From an uncultured Clostridia bacterium (lineage in GTDB: Bacteria > Bacillota > Clostridia > Christensenellales > Aristaeellaceae), in the NCBI GenBank assembly GCA_947565865.1, contig CANOHT010000008.1, positions 24,338 to 88,337 on the forward strand: 64,000 nt of DNA, written 5' to 3'. Positions 25,118-33,827 of this stretch are shown here, piece by piece. A program made the position numbers and the translations under genes. Under the pieces are notes generated by a model, which had not been told where the DNA came from, ran no database searches, and worked only from the letters and a program-made list of their open reading frames with translations. Position 1 is the first letter of the stretch; each line of letters starts with the position of its first letter.

Positions 25118-26392
25118 TTATTCAGCCTCCTTCTCAAGCGCGGCGGGCGAGGCGACGCAGCCCATCACGGCGGACGCGGCGGCGATGGCGGGGCTGGCCA
25201 GGATGACCTCGCTCTTCACATGGCCCATGCGGCCCACAAAGTTGCGGTTGGTGGTGGCGACGGCGCGTTCGCCCTCGCACATGCAGCCCATATGGCCGCC
25301 CAGGCAGGGGCCGCAGGTGGGCGTCGAAACCGCGCAGCCGGCCTGGATGAAGACTTCTGTCAGCCCCTCGGTCATGCAGTCCAGATAGACCTGCTGGGTG
25401 GCGGGGATGACGATGCAGCGTACGCCGTCGGCCACCTTGCGGCCACGGAGAATGTCCGCTGCGATGCGCATATCGCTGATGCGGCCGTTGGTGCAGGAGC
25501 CGATGACCACCTGATCGATGGGCAGACCCGCGACCTCGGCCACAGGCTTGACATTGCTGGGCAGGTGGGGCAGGGCCACGGTGGGCTGAAGGCTGCTCAG
25601 GTCGATGACCACCTCCCGCTCATACTCCGCGTCGGCGTCGGCCTCGTAGGCCGTCCAGGGACGGCTAACGCGGCCTTCCACATAGGCGATGGTCTTGTCG
25701 TCCACGGGGAAAATGCCGTTCTTGCCGCCGGCCTCAATGGCCATGTTGGCGATGGTGAAGCGGTCGTCCATGCTCAATTCGTGGACGCCATCGCCCGTGA
25801 ACTCAATGGACTTGTACAGCGCGCCGTCCACACCGATGAGGCCGATGAGGTGAAGGATGATATCCTTGCCGCTGACGTAGGGCGGCAGCTTGCCCAGGAG
25901 CGTCACCTTGATGGCGCTGGGCACCTTGAACCAGTTTTCCCCCGAGGCCATGCCGGCAGCCATGTCCGTGGAACCCACGCCGGTGGAGAAGGCCCCCAGG
26001 GCGCCATAGGTGCAGGTGTGGCTGTCCGCGCCGATGATGCACTCGCCGGGGGCGACGATGCCCTTTTCCGGCAGCAGCGCGTGCTCAATGCCCACCGTGC
26101 CCACGTCGAAGAAGTGGGTGATGTCAAAGCGGCGGGCAAAGTCCCGGGCGGTCTTGCACAGCTGGGCGGACTTGATGTCCTTGCAGGGGGTGTAGTGATC
26201 CAGCACGATGGCGATCTTGTCCTTGTCGAAAACGCGGGTGAACCCGGCCTCGTCAAAGACCTTGACGGCCACAGGGGTGGTCACGTCGTTGCCCAGTACC
26301 AGGTCAAGTCGTGCTTCGATAAGGTCGCCCGCCTTCACCTGGGGAAGCCCGGCATGGGCGGCGAGAATCTTTTGCGTCATGGTCATACCCAT
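25118..26392 (-). CDS. leuC: 3-isopropylmalate dehydratase large subunit
   Basis: A 424-residue aconitase-family subunit that isomerises 2- to 3-isopropylmalate with LeuD. The 4Fe-4S cluster ligands are visible in SHTCTYG, GSCTNGR and PTCGPCLGGHMG. Other blocks are VLDHYTPCKD and AFSTGVGSTDMAAGMASGE. The length matches the ~420-residue LeuC class, not the ~470-residue enterobacterial class. Three in-frame ATGs lie at the start; the first (26392) is nearest to AAAGGAGG. It follows leuA by 6 nt. Confidence 0.96.
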   Translation of the reverse strand: MGMTMTQKILAAHAGLPQVKAGDLIEARLDLVLGNDVTTPVAVKVFDEAGFTRVFDKDKIAIVLDHYTPCKDIKSAQLCKTARDFARRFDITHFFDVGTVGIEHALLPEKGIVAPGECIIGADSHTCTYGALGAFSTGVGSTDMAAGMASGENWFKVPSAIKVTLLGKLPPYVSGKDIILHLIGLIGVDGALYKSIEFTGDGVHELSMDDRFTIANMAIEAGGKNGIFPVDDKTIAYVEGRVSRPWTAYEADADAEYEREVVIDLSSLQPTVALPHLPSNVKPVAEVAGLPIDQVVIGSCTNGRISDMRIAADILRGRKVADGVRCIVIPATQQVYLDCMTEGLTEVFIQAGCAVSTPTCGPCLGGHMGCMCEGERAVATTNRNFVGRMGHVKSEVILASPAIAAASAVMGCVASPAALEKEAE

Positions 26393-26398
26393 GGCGGA

Positions 26399-27940
26399 TC
26401 AAACCTCCTTTTTCGCGCGGCGGATGGCGTAGTCGCGCAGCTTGTTCATGGCGCTGATATAGGCCCGGACGGAGGCCTCGACAATGTTGGTGTGCAGCCC
26501 GCGGCCGGAGAAGGTGCGGTTGTCACAGCCCAGCTTCACGGAGACGTCGCCCATGGTGTCCTTGCCGGGGGAGATGGAGTTGATGCGGTAGAGGTCGAAG
26601 GAGTGCTCCACCGGGCGAATGATCTGGTCGATGGCCTCAAAGGCGGCGTCCACCGGGCCGTCGCCGGAGCAGACGGCTTCAAACTCCTGACCGTCCAGGC
26701 TCAGGCGAACCACGGAGGTGGAGGTGGTCATGTTGGAGGTGTGAACGGCGAACCAGGTCAGCTTGTAGCCGTCAACCTCCTCGTCATCGGTGGCTGAGTG
26801 CGTGACGATGGCGATAATGTCCTGGTCGCCCACGTTCTTCTTTTTGTCGCACAGCACCTTGAACTCCTCAAAGCAGCGCTGCAGCTCCGCGTCATCCAGC
26901 TCATAGCCCATGTCATTGAGGCGGGCGGCGAAGGCGTGCTTGCCGGAGTGCTTGCCCAGAACGATGTTGTCCAGGCGGACGCCCACGGCTTCAGGCGTGA
27001 GGATTTCATAGGTCTTCTTGTTGGCCAGGACGCCGTGCTGATGAATGCCGCTCTCGTGACGGAAGGCGTTAACGCCCACGATGGGCTTGTTCAGCGGGGC
27101 GGTCTGGCCGATGATGTTGTAGACCGTCTTGCTGGCGCGGAAGATCTGCGTGGTGTCAATGCGGGTAGTGTCCTCACCGAAAACGTCCGGCCGGGTGCGC
27201 ATGGCCATGACGACTTCTTCCAGGGAGGTGTTGCCCGCGCGCTCGCCCAGGCCGTTGATGGTGCATTCGATCTGCCGCGCGCCGCCCAGGACGCCCGCCA
27301 GGGAGTTTGCCACGGCCATGCCCAGGTCGTTGTGGCAGTGGACGGAAAATTCCACCCTATCGCTGCCGGGAACGCCCGCGATGACCTCGGCGATCAGGCG
27401 CTGCATCTCCACGGGGGTGGTGTAGCCCACGGTGTCCGGCAGGTTGATGACCGTCGCGCCGCTGCGGATGGCGGCGTCCACCACACGGATGAGGAAGTCC
27501 ATATCCGAGCGCGTGGCGTCCTCGCAGGAGAACTCGATGTTGGAGACGTATTTCTTCGCGTGGGCCACCATGGCGGCTGTGCGCTCCAGCACCTGCTCGG
27601 GGGTCATTTTCAGCTTGTACTCCATATGCAGAGGCGATGTGGCCAGGAACAGGTGGATGCGCGGGTCGGCGGCGTCCTTCACCGCGTCCCAGGCGCAGTC
27701 GATGTCCTTCATGGTGGCCCGAGCCAGAGAGGCCACGGAACAGTCCTTCACCGTGCGGGCGATGGTCTGCACGCTCTCGAAATCGCCGGGGGAGGAGATA
27801 GCGAAGCCCGCCTCGATCACGTCCACCTTCAGCCGTTCCAGGCAGCGTGCGACCTCGATTTTCTCCTTCAAATTCATGGAGCAGCCTGGGGACTGCTCGC
27901 CGTCGCGCAGGGTCGTATCGAAAATTTTAATCTGACTCAT
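26399..27940 (-). CDS. leuA: 2-isopropylmalate synthase
   Basis: A 513-residue enzyme that condenses 2-oxoisovalerate with acetyl-CoA, the committed step of leucine synthesis. The catalytic barrel starts IKIFDTTLRDGEQSPG, with metal ligands in EFSVHCHNDLGMAVANS and the family segment NAFRHESGIHQHG. The last ~120 residues form the LeuA dimer regulatory domain that binds leucine for feedback inhibition. I chose the ATG at 27940 because GAGAGG lies 9 nt upstream; the ATG at 27949 directly abuts it. It is followed by leuC after 6 nt. A 278-nt gap holding a GC-rich repeat separates it from ilvD. Confidence 0.96.
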   Translation of the reverse strand: MSQIKIFDTTLRDGEQSPGCSMNLKEKIEVARCLERLKVDVIEAGFAISSPGDFESVQTIARTVKDCSVASLARATMKDIDCAWDAVKDAADPRIHLFLATSPLHMEYKLKMTPEQVLERTAAMVAHAKKYVSNIEFSCEDATRSDMDFLIRVVDAAIRSGATVINLPDTVGYTTPVEMQRLIAEVIAGVPGSDRVEFSVHCHNDLGMAVANSLAGVLGGARQIECTINGLGERAGNTSLEEVVMAMRTRPDVFGEDTTRIDTTQIFRASKTVYNIIGQTAPLNKPIVGVNAFRHESGIHQHGVLANKKTYEILTPEAVGVRLDNIVLGKHSGKHAFAARLNDMGYELDDAELQRCFEEFKVLCDKKKNVGDQDIIAIVTHSATDDEEVDGYKLTWFAVHTSNMTTSTSVVRLSLDGQEFEAVCSGDGPVDAAFEAIDQIIRPVEHSFDLYRINSISPGKDTMGDVSVKLGCDNRTFSGRGLHTNIVEASVRAYISAMNKLRDYAIRRAKKEV

Positions 27941-28103
27941 CAGGTACATCCTCTCACGATTATTCAAATCCTTACGAAAAACGCCCGCGCAGGTCCAGAC
28001 TCGGGGTTTCTCCGCGCCTGTCGTGCGGCGCACCTTCCACCCAAGCTGCATGCTCTCTCCCACGCGCGCAACCTTCGAGCGAAGGCCGGCAGCTTGATCG
28101 CGA

Positions 28104-28216
28104 GACGGGCGTCGAGAGGGGCGAAGCCCCTTCGCGGGGGTGCAGGGGGCGGCGCCCCCTGCCGGGTATCCAGAGGGCAGAGCCCTCTGGCGGGGTGGAG
28201 GAGCAGAGCCCCTCCA
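28104..28216. repeat. GC-rich double-palindrome element behind ilvD (two modules)
   Basis: Two tandem modules of the same architecture as the leuB array, for example CCAGAGGGC-AGA-GCCCTCTGG and AGGGGGCGGCGCCCCCT. They begin 2 nt behind the ilvD stop codon. The remaining gap (27941-28103) leads to the leuA ribosome binding site and shows no T-box or clear promoter. Confidence 0.75.
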
Positions 28217-28218
28217 CG

Positions 28219-29880
28219 TTACTCCAAAATCGCGCCCTTGTCGGCGGAGGAAACCAGCTTGGCGTAGCGGGCCAGGTAGCCGGTCTTGATCTTGGGCTCG
28301 GGGCAGACCCAGGCGGCGCGGCGGCGGGCCAGCACGTCCTCGGGCACCTTCAGCTCAATGGAGCAGGCAGGAATGTCGATGGCGATCAGGTCGCCTTCCT
28401 CCACCAGGGCGATGAGGCCACCCTGGGCCGCCTCGGGGCTGACGTGGCCGATAGACGCGCCTCGGGTGGCGCCGGAGAAGCGCCCGTCGGTGATGAGCGC
28501 CACGCTTTCGCCCAGGCCCATGCCGCAGATGGCGGAGGTGGGGTTGAGCATTTCCCGCATACCGGGGCCGCCCTTGGGGCCCTCATAGCGGATGACCACC
28601 ACGTCCCCGGCGTGAATCTGCTTGTCATAAATGGCGGCGATGGCGTCCTCCTCAGAATCAAAGACCCGGGCGGGGCCCTCATGGCGCATCATTTCAGGCG
28701 CGACGGCGCTCTGCTTGACCACACAGCCGTCCTTGGCCAGGTTGCCCTTGAGCACGGCAATGCCGCCGCTTTGGCTGTAGGGCCGGTCGATGGGTCTGAT
28801 GATGCTTTCATCCAGGTTGACCACGCCTTCCAGATTTTCCGCCAGGGTCTTGCCGGTGCAGGTGAGAACGGAGACGTCCAGCAAGGCTTTCTTCGTCAGT
28901 TCCTTCATCACGGCGAAGACGCCGCCCGCCCGGTCAAGATCCTCCATGAAGGTGTCGCCCGCCGGAGCCAGATGGCACAGGTTCGGCGTGGCGGCGGAGA
29001 TGGCGTTGGCGTGATCCAGGTCGATGGTCACACCGGCCTCATGGGCGATGGCGGGCAGGTGCAGCATGGTGTTGGTGGAGCAGCCCAAGGCCATATCGAC
29101 GGTCTCAGCGTTGTTGAAGGCGGAGGGGGTCATGATGTCCCGGGGCCGGATATTCTTCTCCACCAGGGCCATGATCTGCATCCCCGCATGCTTGGCCAGG
29201 CGAAGCCGGGCGGAATACGCGGCGGGAATGGTGCCGTTGCCGGGGAGCGCCATGCCCAGGGCCTCGCACAGGCAGTTCATGGAGTTGGCTGTGTACATGC
29301 CCGAGCAGCTGCCGCAGGAGGGACAGGCGTTCTCCTCGTAGGTGCGTACGCCGTCTTCGTCCAGGGTGCCGGCGTGATAAGCGCCCACAGCCTCAAACAT
29401 GTGGCTCAGGCAGGTGCGGCGGCCATCAGGCAGGCGGCCCGCCAGCATGGGCCCGCCGGAGACGAAGATGGTGGGGATATTCAGCCGGGCGGCGGCCATC
29501 AGCAGGCCGGGCACGTTCTTGTCGCAGTTGGGGATCATCACCAGGCCGTCAAACTGATGGGCGATGGCCATGGCTTCGGTGGAATCGGCGATGAGGTCAC
29601 GGGTGACCAGGCTGTACTTCATGCCCACATGGCCCATGGCGATGCCGTCGCACACAGCGATGGCCGGGAACTCCACCGGCGTACCTCCCGCGGCGCGAAT
29701 CCCCGCCTTGACGGCCTCGGCGATCTTGTCCAGATTCATGTGGCCGGGGACGATCTCGTTGTAGGAGCAGACCACGCCGATCATGGGGCGGCGGATCTCC
29801 TCGTCCGTGTAGCCCAGGGCGTAGAGCAGGCTGCGGTTGGGCGCGCGGCCCACGCCTTGCTTGATGTTGTCGGAAAGCAT
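28219..29880 (-). CDS. ilvD: Dihydroxy-acid dehydratase
   Basis: A 553-residue iron-sulfur dehydratase that makes the 2-oxo acids of valine and isoleucine. Motifs include GRAPNRSLLYALGYTDEE, GVVCSYNEIVPGHMNLD, PNCDKNVPGLLMAAARLNIP (first cluster Cys), ACPSCGSCSGMYTANSMNCL, and TDGRFSGATRGASIGHVSPE near the C-terminus. Length is normal. GGAGG lies 8 nt before the ATG at 29880; the frame is open further upstream without signals. It lies 278 nt behind ilvC. Confidence 0.96.
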   Translation of the reverse strand: MLSDNIKQGVGRAPNRSLLYALGYTDEEIRRPMIGVVCSYNEIVPGHMNLDKIAEAVKAGIRAAGGTPVEFPAIAVCDGIAMGHVGMKYSLVTRDLIADSTEAMAIAHQFDGLVMIPNCDKNVPGLLMAAARLNIPTIFVSGGPMLAGRLPDGRRTCLSHMFEAVGAYHAGTLDEDGVRTYEENACPSCGSCSGMYTANSMNCLCEALGMALPGNGTIPAAYSARLRLAKHAGMQIMALVEKNIRPRDIMTPSAFNNAETVDMALGCSTNTMLHLPAIAHEAGVTIDLDHANAISAATPNLCHLAPAGDTFMEDLDRAGGVFAVMKELTKKALLDVSVLTCTGKTLAENLEGVVNLDESIIRPIDRPYSQSGGIAVLKGNLAKDGCVVKQSAVAPEMMRHEGPARVFDSEEDAIAAIYDKQIHAGDVVVIRYEGPKGGPGMREMLNPTSAICGMGLGESVALITDGRFSGATRGASIGHVSPEAAQGGLIALVEEGDLIAIDIPACSIELKVPEDVLARRRAAWVCPEPKIKTGYLARYAKLVSSADKGAILE

Positions 29881-30037
29881 AGCGGATACCTCCGTCTGTA
29901 AAAAGTGTAAGCAGTGAACGCTCTTTCCGGGTACGACCCGGATCGTGCGATAAATGGGATGCGGCGCTTCGCTCCACATTTTTCGTGCCAGAGCCGCGGA
30001 GCTCTGCTCCGCGCTCCCCGCGCCGCAGTTCCCGCGT

Positions 30038-30066
30038 TCCGCCGCACTTTCCGTGCGGCGGAACAC
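30038..30066 (-). other. Perfect 12-bp hairpin in the ilvC-ilvD gap
   Basis: GTTCCGCCGCAC-TTTCC-GTGCGGCGGAAC. No T run follows on either strand, so it is not an intrinsic terminator. It could stabilise the upstream mRNA or be a processing site. Confidence 0.45.
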
Positions 30067-30098
30067 CAGCCAGGAAGCAGCCATGCCGCGGCCTGCCC

Positions 30099-30156
30099 GA
30101 ACGGGAGTCCAGAGGGGCGCTGCCCCTCTGGCGAGGTCGAGGGGCAGCGCCCCCCG
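30099..30156. repeat. GC-rich double-palindrome element behind ilvC
   Basis: Palindrome CCAGAGGGGCGCTGCCCCTCTGG, then GCGAGGTCG, then AGGGGCAGCGCCCCC. It ends 3 nt from the ilvC stop codon. Same family as the elements behind leuB, ilvD and rpoC. Confidence 0.8.
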
Positions 30157-30158
30157 TA

Positions 30159-31178
30159 TTAATTGGAGGCGTTGTCCAGGTTGGCGTCGTTCTTCCACAG
30201 CATCTGCTCGCGAAGCTGGCGGCCGATGATTTCCATGGGATGCTTGGCCAGCTGCTCACGCTTGGAGTTGAAGAAGCAGCGGCCGTTCTTGTTCTCGGCA
30301 ATCCACTTGCCGGCGAAGGTGCCGTCCTGGATGTCCTGGAGAACGGCCTTCATGTTGGCCTTGGTCTGCTCATAGGGCAGCACACGGGGGCCGGAGACGT
30401 ACTCGCCGTATTCAGCAGTGTCGGAGATGGAGTAGTTCATGGCCGCCACACCGCCCTTGTTGATGAGGTCGATGATGAGCTTCATCTCGTGGATGCACTC
30501 GAAGTAGGCGTTTTCGGGTTCGTAGCCGGCTTCCACCAGGGTCTCGAAGCCGCAGCGCATCAGATCGACCACACCGCCGCACAGCACGGCCTGCTCGCCA
30601 AAGAGGTCGGTCTCGGTCTCGTCGTGCATGGTGGTTTCCATGATGCCCGCGCGGGCGCCGCCGATGCCGGCGATGTAGGCCAGGGCGATGTCATAGCAGT
30701 GGCCGGTGGCGTCCTGCTCCACGGCGACCAGACAGGGGACGCCCTTGCCCGCCACATACTGGGAGCGCACGGTATGGCCCGGGCCCTTGGGGGCGGCCAT
30801 GAACACGTCCACCCCGGCGGGGGGAACGATCTGCTTGTAGCGGATATTGAAGCCGTGGGCGAAGGCGATGGCCTTGCCCTCGGTCAGGTTGGGCTCGATG
30901 TCCTGACGGTACATATCCGCCTGCTTCTCGTCGTTGATGAGGATCATGATGATGTCGGCGCGTTTGGTGGCCTCCGGCACGGTCAGCACCTCAAAGCCGT
31001 CCTTCTCGGCCACGGGCCAGCTTTTGCCGCCCCGGCGTAGGCCGATGATGACATCCACGCCGGAATCCCGCAGGTTCAGCGCGTGGGCGTGGCCCTGGGA
31101 GCCGTAGCCCACCACCGCCACCGTCTTGCCGGTGAGCTTGTTCAGATCACAGTCCTTCTCATAGTACATTTTTGCCAT
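30159..31178 (-). CDS. ilvC: Ketol-acid reductoisomerase
   Basis: A 339-residue class I enzyme that rearranges and reduces acetolactate or acetohydroxybutyrate. The NADP-binding Rossmann motif is VAVVGYGSQGHAHALNLRDS. The knotted C-terminal domain carries the metal ligands (DLFGEQAVLCGG, YFECIHEMKLIIDLI, YSISDTAEYGEY). I chose the ATG at 31178 (AAAGGGG at 9 nt); an ATG at 31184 lies too close to that site. The start lies inside the 3' end of ilvN (20-nt overlap), so translation is coupled. Confidence 0.96.
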   Translation of the reverse strand: MAKMYYEKDCDLNKLTGKTVAVVGYGSQGHAHALNLRDSGVDVIIGLRRGGKSWPVAEKDGFEVLTVPEATKRADIIMILINDEKQADMYRQDIEPNLTEGKAIAFAHGFNIRYKQIVPPAGVDVFMAAPKGPGHTVRSQYVAGKGVPCLVAVEQDATGHCYDIALAYIAGIGGARAGIMETTMHDETETDLFGEQAVLCGGVVDLMRCGFETLVEAGYEPENAYFECIHEMKLIIDLINKGGVAAMNYSISDTAEYGEYVSGPRVLPYEQTKANMKAVLQDIQDGTFAGKWIAENKNGRCFFNSKREQLAKHPMEIIGRQLREQMLWKNDANLDNASN

Positions 31179-31710
31179 AGTCATATTCCCCTTTCACTTT
31201 GGTTTGCTCGTCGATGGTAAATTGACCCCGCTCCAGCGCGACCATGCCGGTGCGCACCAGCTCGAGAATTCCAAACTCCCGCAGGAGGTTTTGGATGGCT
31301 TCCGCCTTGCTTTCGTCACCGATGACGGCAAGGGTCAGGGAGGATACCGAAACGTCAATGATGCTGGCGCGGAAGATGTTGGCGATCTGAATGATCTCGT
31401 TGCGGCTCTCGCTGGAGGAGGCCATGACCTTAATCAGCACCAGCTCCCGGCGGATGGCGTGACCGGGGTTGAGGATTTTGACGGAATGGACGCAGAACAG
31501 CTTGCGCAGCTGGCTGGAGATCAGCCTGGTCTGACTGTCGGTGGCGAGAATCTCGATGGTGATGCGGGAAACCTTGGGATCGTCCGTGGTGCCGACGGCC
31601 AGGGACTCGATGTTGTAGCCTTTGCCGGAGAACAGGCGCACCACCCGGGACAGCACGCCGGATTCATTGTCCACCAGCACGGCCAGGGTTTGGCGGCTCG
31701 ATTCGTTCAT
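31159..31710 (-). CDS. ilvN: Acetolactate synthase small (regulatory) subunit
   Basis: A 183-residue regulatory subunit that stimulates the catalytic IlvB subunit and confers valine feedback inhibition. An N-terminal ACT domain reads TLAVLVDNESGVLSRVVRLF, SGKGYNIESLAVG and VSRITIEI. The second half contains the small-subunit C-terminal domain (LVLIKVMASS, NIFRASIIDVSVSSLTLAVI). AAGGAG precedes the ATG at 31710; the frame is open upstream without signals. It lies 52 nt behind ilvB and overlaps ilvC. The length corresponds to the IlvH/long IlvN class. Confidence 0.95.
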   Translation of the reverse strand: MNESSRQTLAVLVDNESGVLSRVVRLFSGKGYNIESLAVGTTDDPKVSRITIEILATDSQTRLISSQLRKLFCVHSVKILNPGHAIRRELVLIKVMASSSESRNEIIQIANIFRASIIDVSVSSLTLAVIGDESKAEAIQNLLREFGILELVRTGMVALERGQFTIDEQTKVKGEYDYGKNVL

Positions 31711-31762
31711 GACGGTCTTCTCCTTCTCTATCACGTCGTTGGGAAGCGGAGCGACGTCCGCC

Positions 31763-33469
31763 TCAGTTGAGCATGAATTCGGTGATATGGCTTCCGCCGC
31801 CGACCATCGGGCGAACCTTCTCGTCGATGTCAATGACGCAGTCGATGACATAGCCGTGACCGCAGGCAAGCGCCTCCTGCAGGGCGGCTTCCAGCTCCGC
31901 CACGGTCTGTACGCGGCGGCCGGAAAGCCCGTAGGCTTCCGCCAGCTTCACAAAGTCGGGCGCACGGTCCAGGGTGGTCTGGGAGTAGTGCTCCTTGTAG
32001 ATGAGGGTTTGCCACTGGCGCACCATGCCCAGGGTGCCGTTGTTGAACAGCACGTTGATGATGGGCAGATGGTAGGCCTGCTCGGTGGCCAGTTCGTTGC
32101 AGTTCATGCGGAAGGAGCCGTCGCCGGTGATATGCAGAACCGTCTTGTCCGGATGGGCCGCCTGCGCACCGATGGCCGCGCCCAGGCCGAAGCCCATGGT
32201 GCCGAAGCCGCCGGAGGTCAGCAGCTGGCCGGGGTAATCAAAGTGGAAGTGCTGGATGGCCCACATCTGATGCTGGCCCACATCCGTGGCGACAATGGTA
32301 TCCTGGGGACAGATGCGCGCGATGGAGGAAAGCACCTGCCCGGGGGTGAGGCGGTCGGCGGCCTCTTCATATTCCGTCTCGGTCTTGTAAGAGAAGACGT
32401 ACTTTTTCCAATCATCGTGTGCCATGGGCTGCACCCGTTCCAGGAGCAGCTCCAGCACGCGTTTGGCGTCGCCGATGATATGATGATCCGTCTGGACGTT
32501 CTTGTTGATCTCGCTGCGGTCAATGTCGATCTGAACGATCTTGGCGTTCTGGGCGAAGGTAGCGGGCCTGAGGGCCACGCGGTCGGAGAAACGGCAGCCT
32601 ACGGCGATGAGCAGGTCGCAGGCGTCCACGGCCATGTTGGAGGCTTGGGAGCCGTGCATGCCGATCATGCCGGTGGTCAGCTGATTCCGCCCGCGGAAGC
32701 CGCCCGCCCCCATGACGGTGATGGCCACAGGCGCGTCAATTCGGTTGGCGAAGGCCTCAAATTCCTCATGGGCCCGGGCGCGGACAACGCCGCCGCCGCA
32801 GATGAGCAGTGGTTTTTTCGCCTCGCCGATCATTTCCACCAGCCGGTCGATGTCCCGGTGGTCGGGTTCGGGCGCCTTGAAGTCCTGGGAGGAGCGGGCC
32901 ATCAGCGCGGCCAGGCGGCCGTGGGTACCGTGGGTGGAGCGGGGCAGGGGCTCGAAGTCCGCCGTTTCCGCCGTGGCGTTTTTCAGAATGTCGATGAGCA
33001 CGGGGCCGGGCCGCCCGCTGCGGGCGATGGCGAAGGCCTCGCGGATGGTGTCCGCCAATTCATCCACCGAGCGCACCAGGAAGTTGCACTTGGTAATAGG
33101 CATGGTCACGCCGGTGATGTCCACCTCCTGGAAGGAATCCTTACCCAGCAGATTGCCGCCCACGTTGCAGGTAATGCACACGATGGGGGAGGAATCCATG
33201 TAGGCGGTGGAGATGCCGGTGACCAGGTTGGTGGCTCCGGGGCCGGAGGTGGCAAAGCACACGCCCACCTTGCCAGTGGAACGGGCATAGCCGTCGGCGG
33301 CGTGGCAGGCGCCCTGCTCATGGGCGGTGAGGATGTGCTGGACGCGGCCAGCATAATTGTACAATTCGTCATAGACGTTGAGGATGGTGCCGCCGGGATA
33401 ACCGAATACGGTGTCAACTCCCTGCTCGATCAGGCATTCCATCACGATTTTGGCGCCGGTCATCTCCAT
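31763..33469 (-). CDS. ilvB: Acetolactate synthase large (catalytic) subunit
   Basis: A 568-residue thiamine-diphosphate enzyme making acetolactate and acetohydroxybutyrate, the first common step of branched-chain synthesis. The catalytic Glu lies in LTAHEQGACHAADGYARSTG. The central FAD/Rossmann region is PVAITVMGAGGFRGRN, and the thiamine-binding motif is GDGSFRMNCNEL followed by IINVLFNNGTLGMVRQWQ. Length is normal. AGGAGG lies before the ATG at 33469. It is the first structural gene behind the leader and attenuator at 33525-33748. Confidence 0.97.
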   Translation of the reverse strand: MEMTGAKIVMECLIEQGVDTVFGYPGGTILNVYDELYNYAGRVQHILTAHEQGACHAADGYARSTGKVGVCFATSGPGATNLVTGISTAYMDSSPIVCITCNVGGNLLGKDSFQEVDITGVTMPITKCNFLVRSVDELADTIREAFAIARSGRPGPVLIDILKNATAETADFEPLPRSTHGTHGRLAALMARSSQDFKAPEPDHRDIDRLVEMIGEAKKPLLICGGGVVRARAHEEFEAFANRIDAPVAITVMGAGGFRGRNQLTTGMIGMHGSQASNMAVDACDLLIAVGCRFSDRVALRPATFAQNAKIVQIDIDRSEINKNVQTDHHIIGDAKRVLELLLERVQPMAHDDWKKYVFSYKTETEYEEAADRLTPGQVLSSIARICPQDTIVATDVGQHQMWAIQHFHFDYPGQLLTSGGFGTMGFGLGAAIGAQAAHPDKTVLHITGDGSFRMNCNELATEQAYHLPIINVLFNNGTLGMVRQWQTLIYKEHYSQTTLDRAPDFVKLAEAYGLSGRRVQTVAELEAALQEALACGHGYVIDCVIDIDEKVRPMVGGGSHITEFMLN

Positions 33470-33524
33470 GATGCTGTTCCCTCCTGTGTAATTGGTATGC
33501 TGGCGGGAAAGCCCGCCGGGATGT

Positions 33525-33561
33525 AAAAAAGCCTGCCGTCTAAAAGTTAGACCGCAGGCTT
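33525..33561 (-). terminator. Attenuator terminator of the ilv operon
   Basis: Minus-strand hairpin AGCCTGCGGTCTAA / TTAGACGGCAGGCT (one mismatched pair) followed by TTTTTT, 56 nt before the ilvB ATG. It lies inside the operon leader, between the leader peptide and ilvB, so it must be conditional. Its segment AACTTTTAGAC is exactly complementary to GTCTAAAAGTT in the leader (33655-33665), giving an antiterminator alternative. Confidence 0.88.
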
Positions 33562-33628
33562 GAGGACGTGATCGCGAAAGGGTTCAGCGGCGTTCTTCAA
33601 ATAAGGAAGCGCCTCCGCTGATGGCTCT

Positions 33629-33748
33629 TCAGCACACATGGCCATGCAGGGCAAAACTTTTAGACACGTTCTTGCACATTACCAGCAGTACAAGAACGAG
33701 GCTAATCAGTAGGCCCTTTACAACCAGCAGCGCGAGCGTAGCGAACAT
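33629..33748 (-). CDS. ilv leader peptide (39 residues, Leu/Val/Ile-rich)
   Basis: A short ORF with start ATG at 33748, stop TGA at 33629 and GGGAGA 8 nt before the start. The peptide begins MFATLALLVVKGLLISLVLV and continues LLVMCKNVSKSFALHGHVC. Residues 5-23 hold nine Leu, five Val and one Ile. It lies between a consensus promoter and an attenuator hairpin upstream of ilvB. By the classical model, ribosome stalling at these codons frees the downstream segment (33655-33665) to pair with the attenuator, allowing read-through into ilvB. It could instead be a small membrane peptide, but the placement and complementary segments favour a leader. Confidence 0.85.
   Translation of the reverse strand: MFATLALLVVKGLLISLVLVLLVMCKNVSKSFALHGHVC
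33655..33665 (-). promoter_or_regulatory. Antiterminator segment of the ilv leader
   Basis: GTCTAAAAGTT on the minus strand, overlapping leader codons 28-31, pairs perfectly over 11 nt with AACTTTTAGAC in the attenuator hairpin. A ribosome reaching the leader stop would cover this segment and let the terminator form. Confidence 0.7.
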
Positions 33749-33798
33749 CCGTCGTATCTCCCATCCGATCCGGCTCCTTGTATGCCGGATTCCTGTTT

Positions 33799-33827
33799 AG
33801 GATAGCATATCCCTTCAGGCATGTCAA
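33799..33827 (-). promoter_or_regulatory. Promoter of the ilv-leu operon
   Basis: Minus strand: -35 TTGACA (33822-33827), 17-nt spacer, -10 TATCCT (33799-33804). The transcript would start near 33790, giving a leader of about 320 nt before ilvB. Confidence 0.85.

Noticed and set aside
27941..28103. T-box leader before leuA (a GGGTGG...CCGC-like stretch)
   Set aside because: The T-box core AGGGTGGNACCGCG is not present and no terminator/antiterminator pair follows.
27941..30158. Equal 278-nt gaps behind ilvC and ilvD as a duplicated spacer
   Set aside because: Apart from the shared palindromic element, the two gaps do not align; the equal length looks coincidental.
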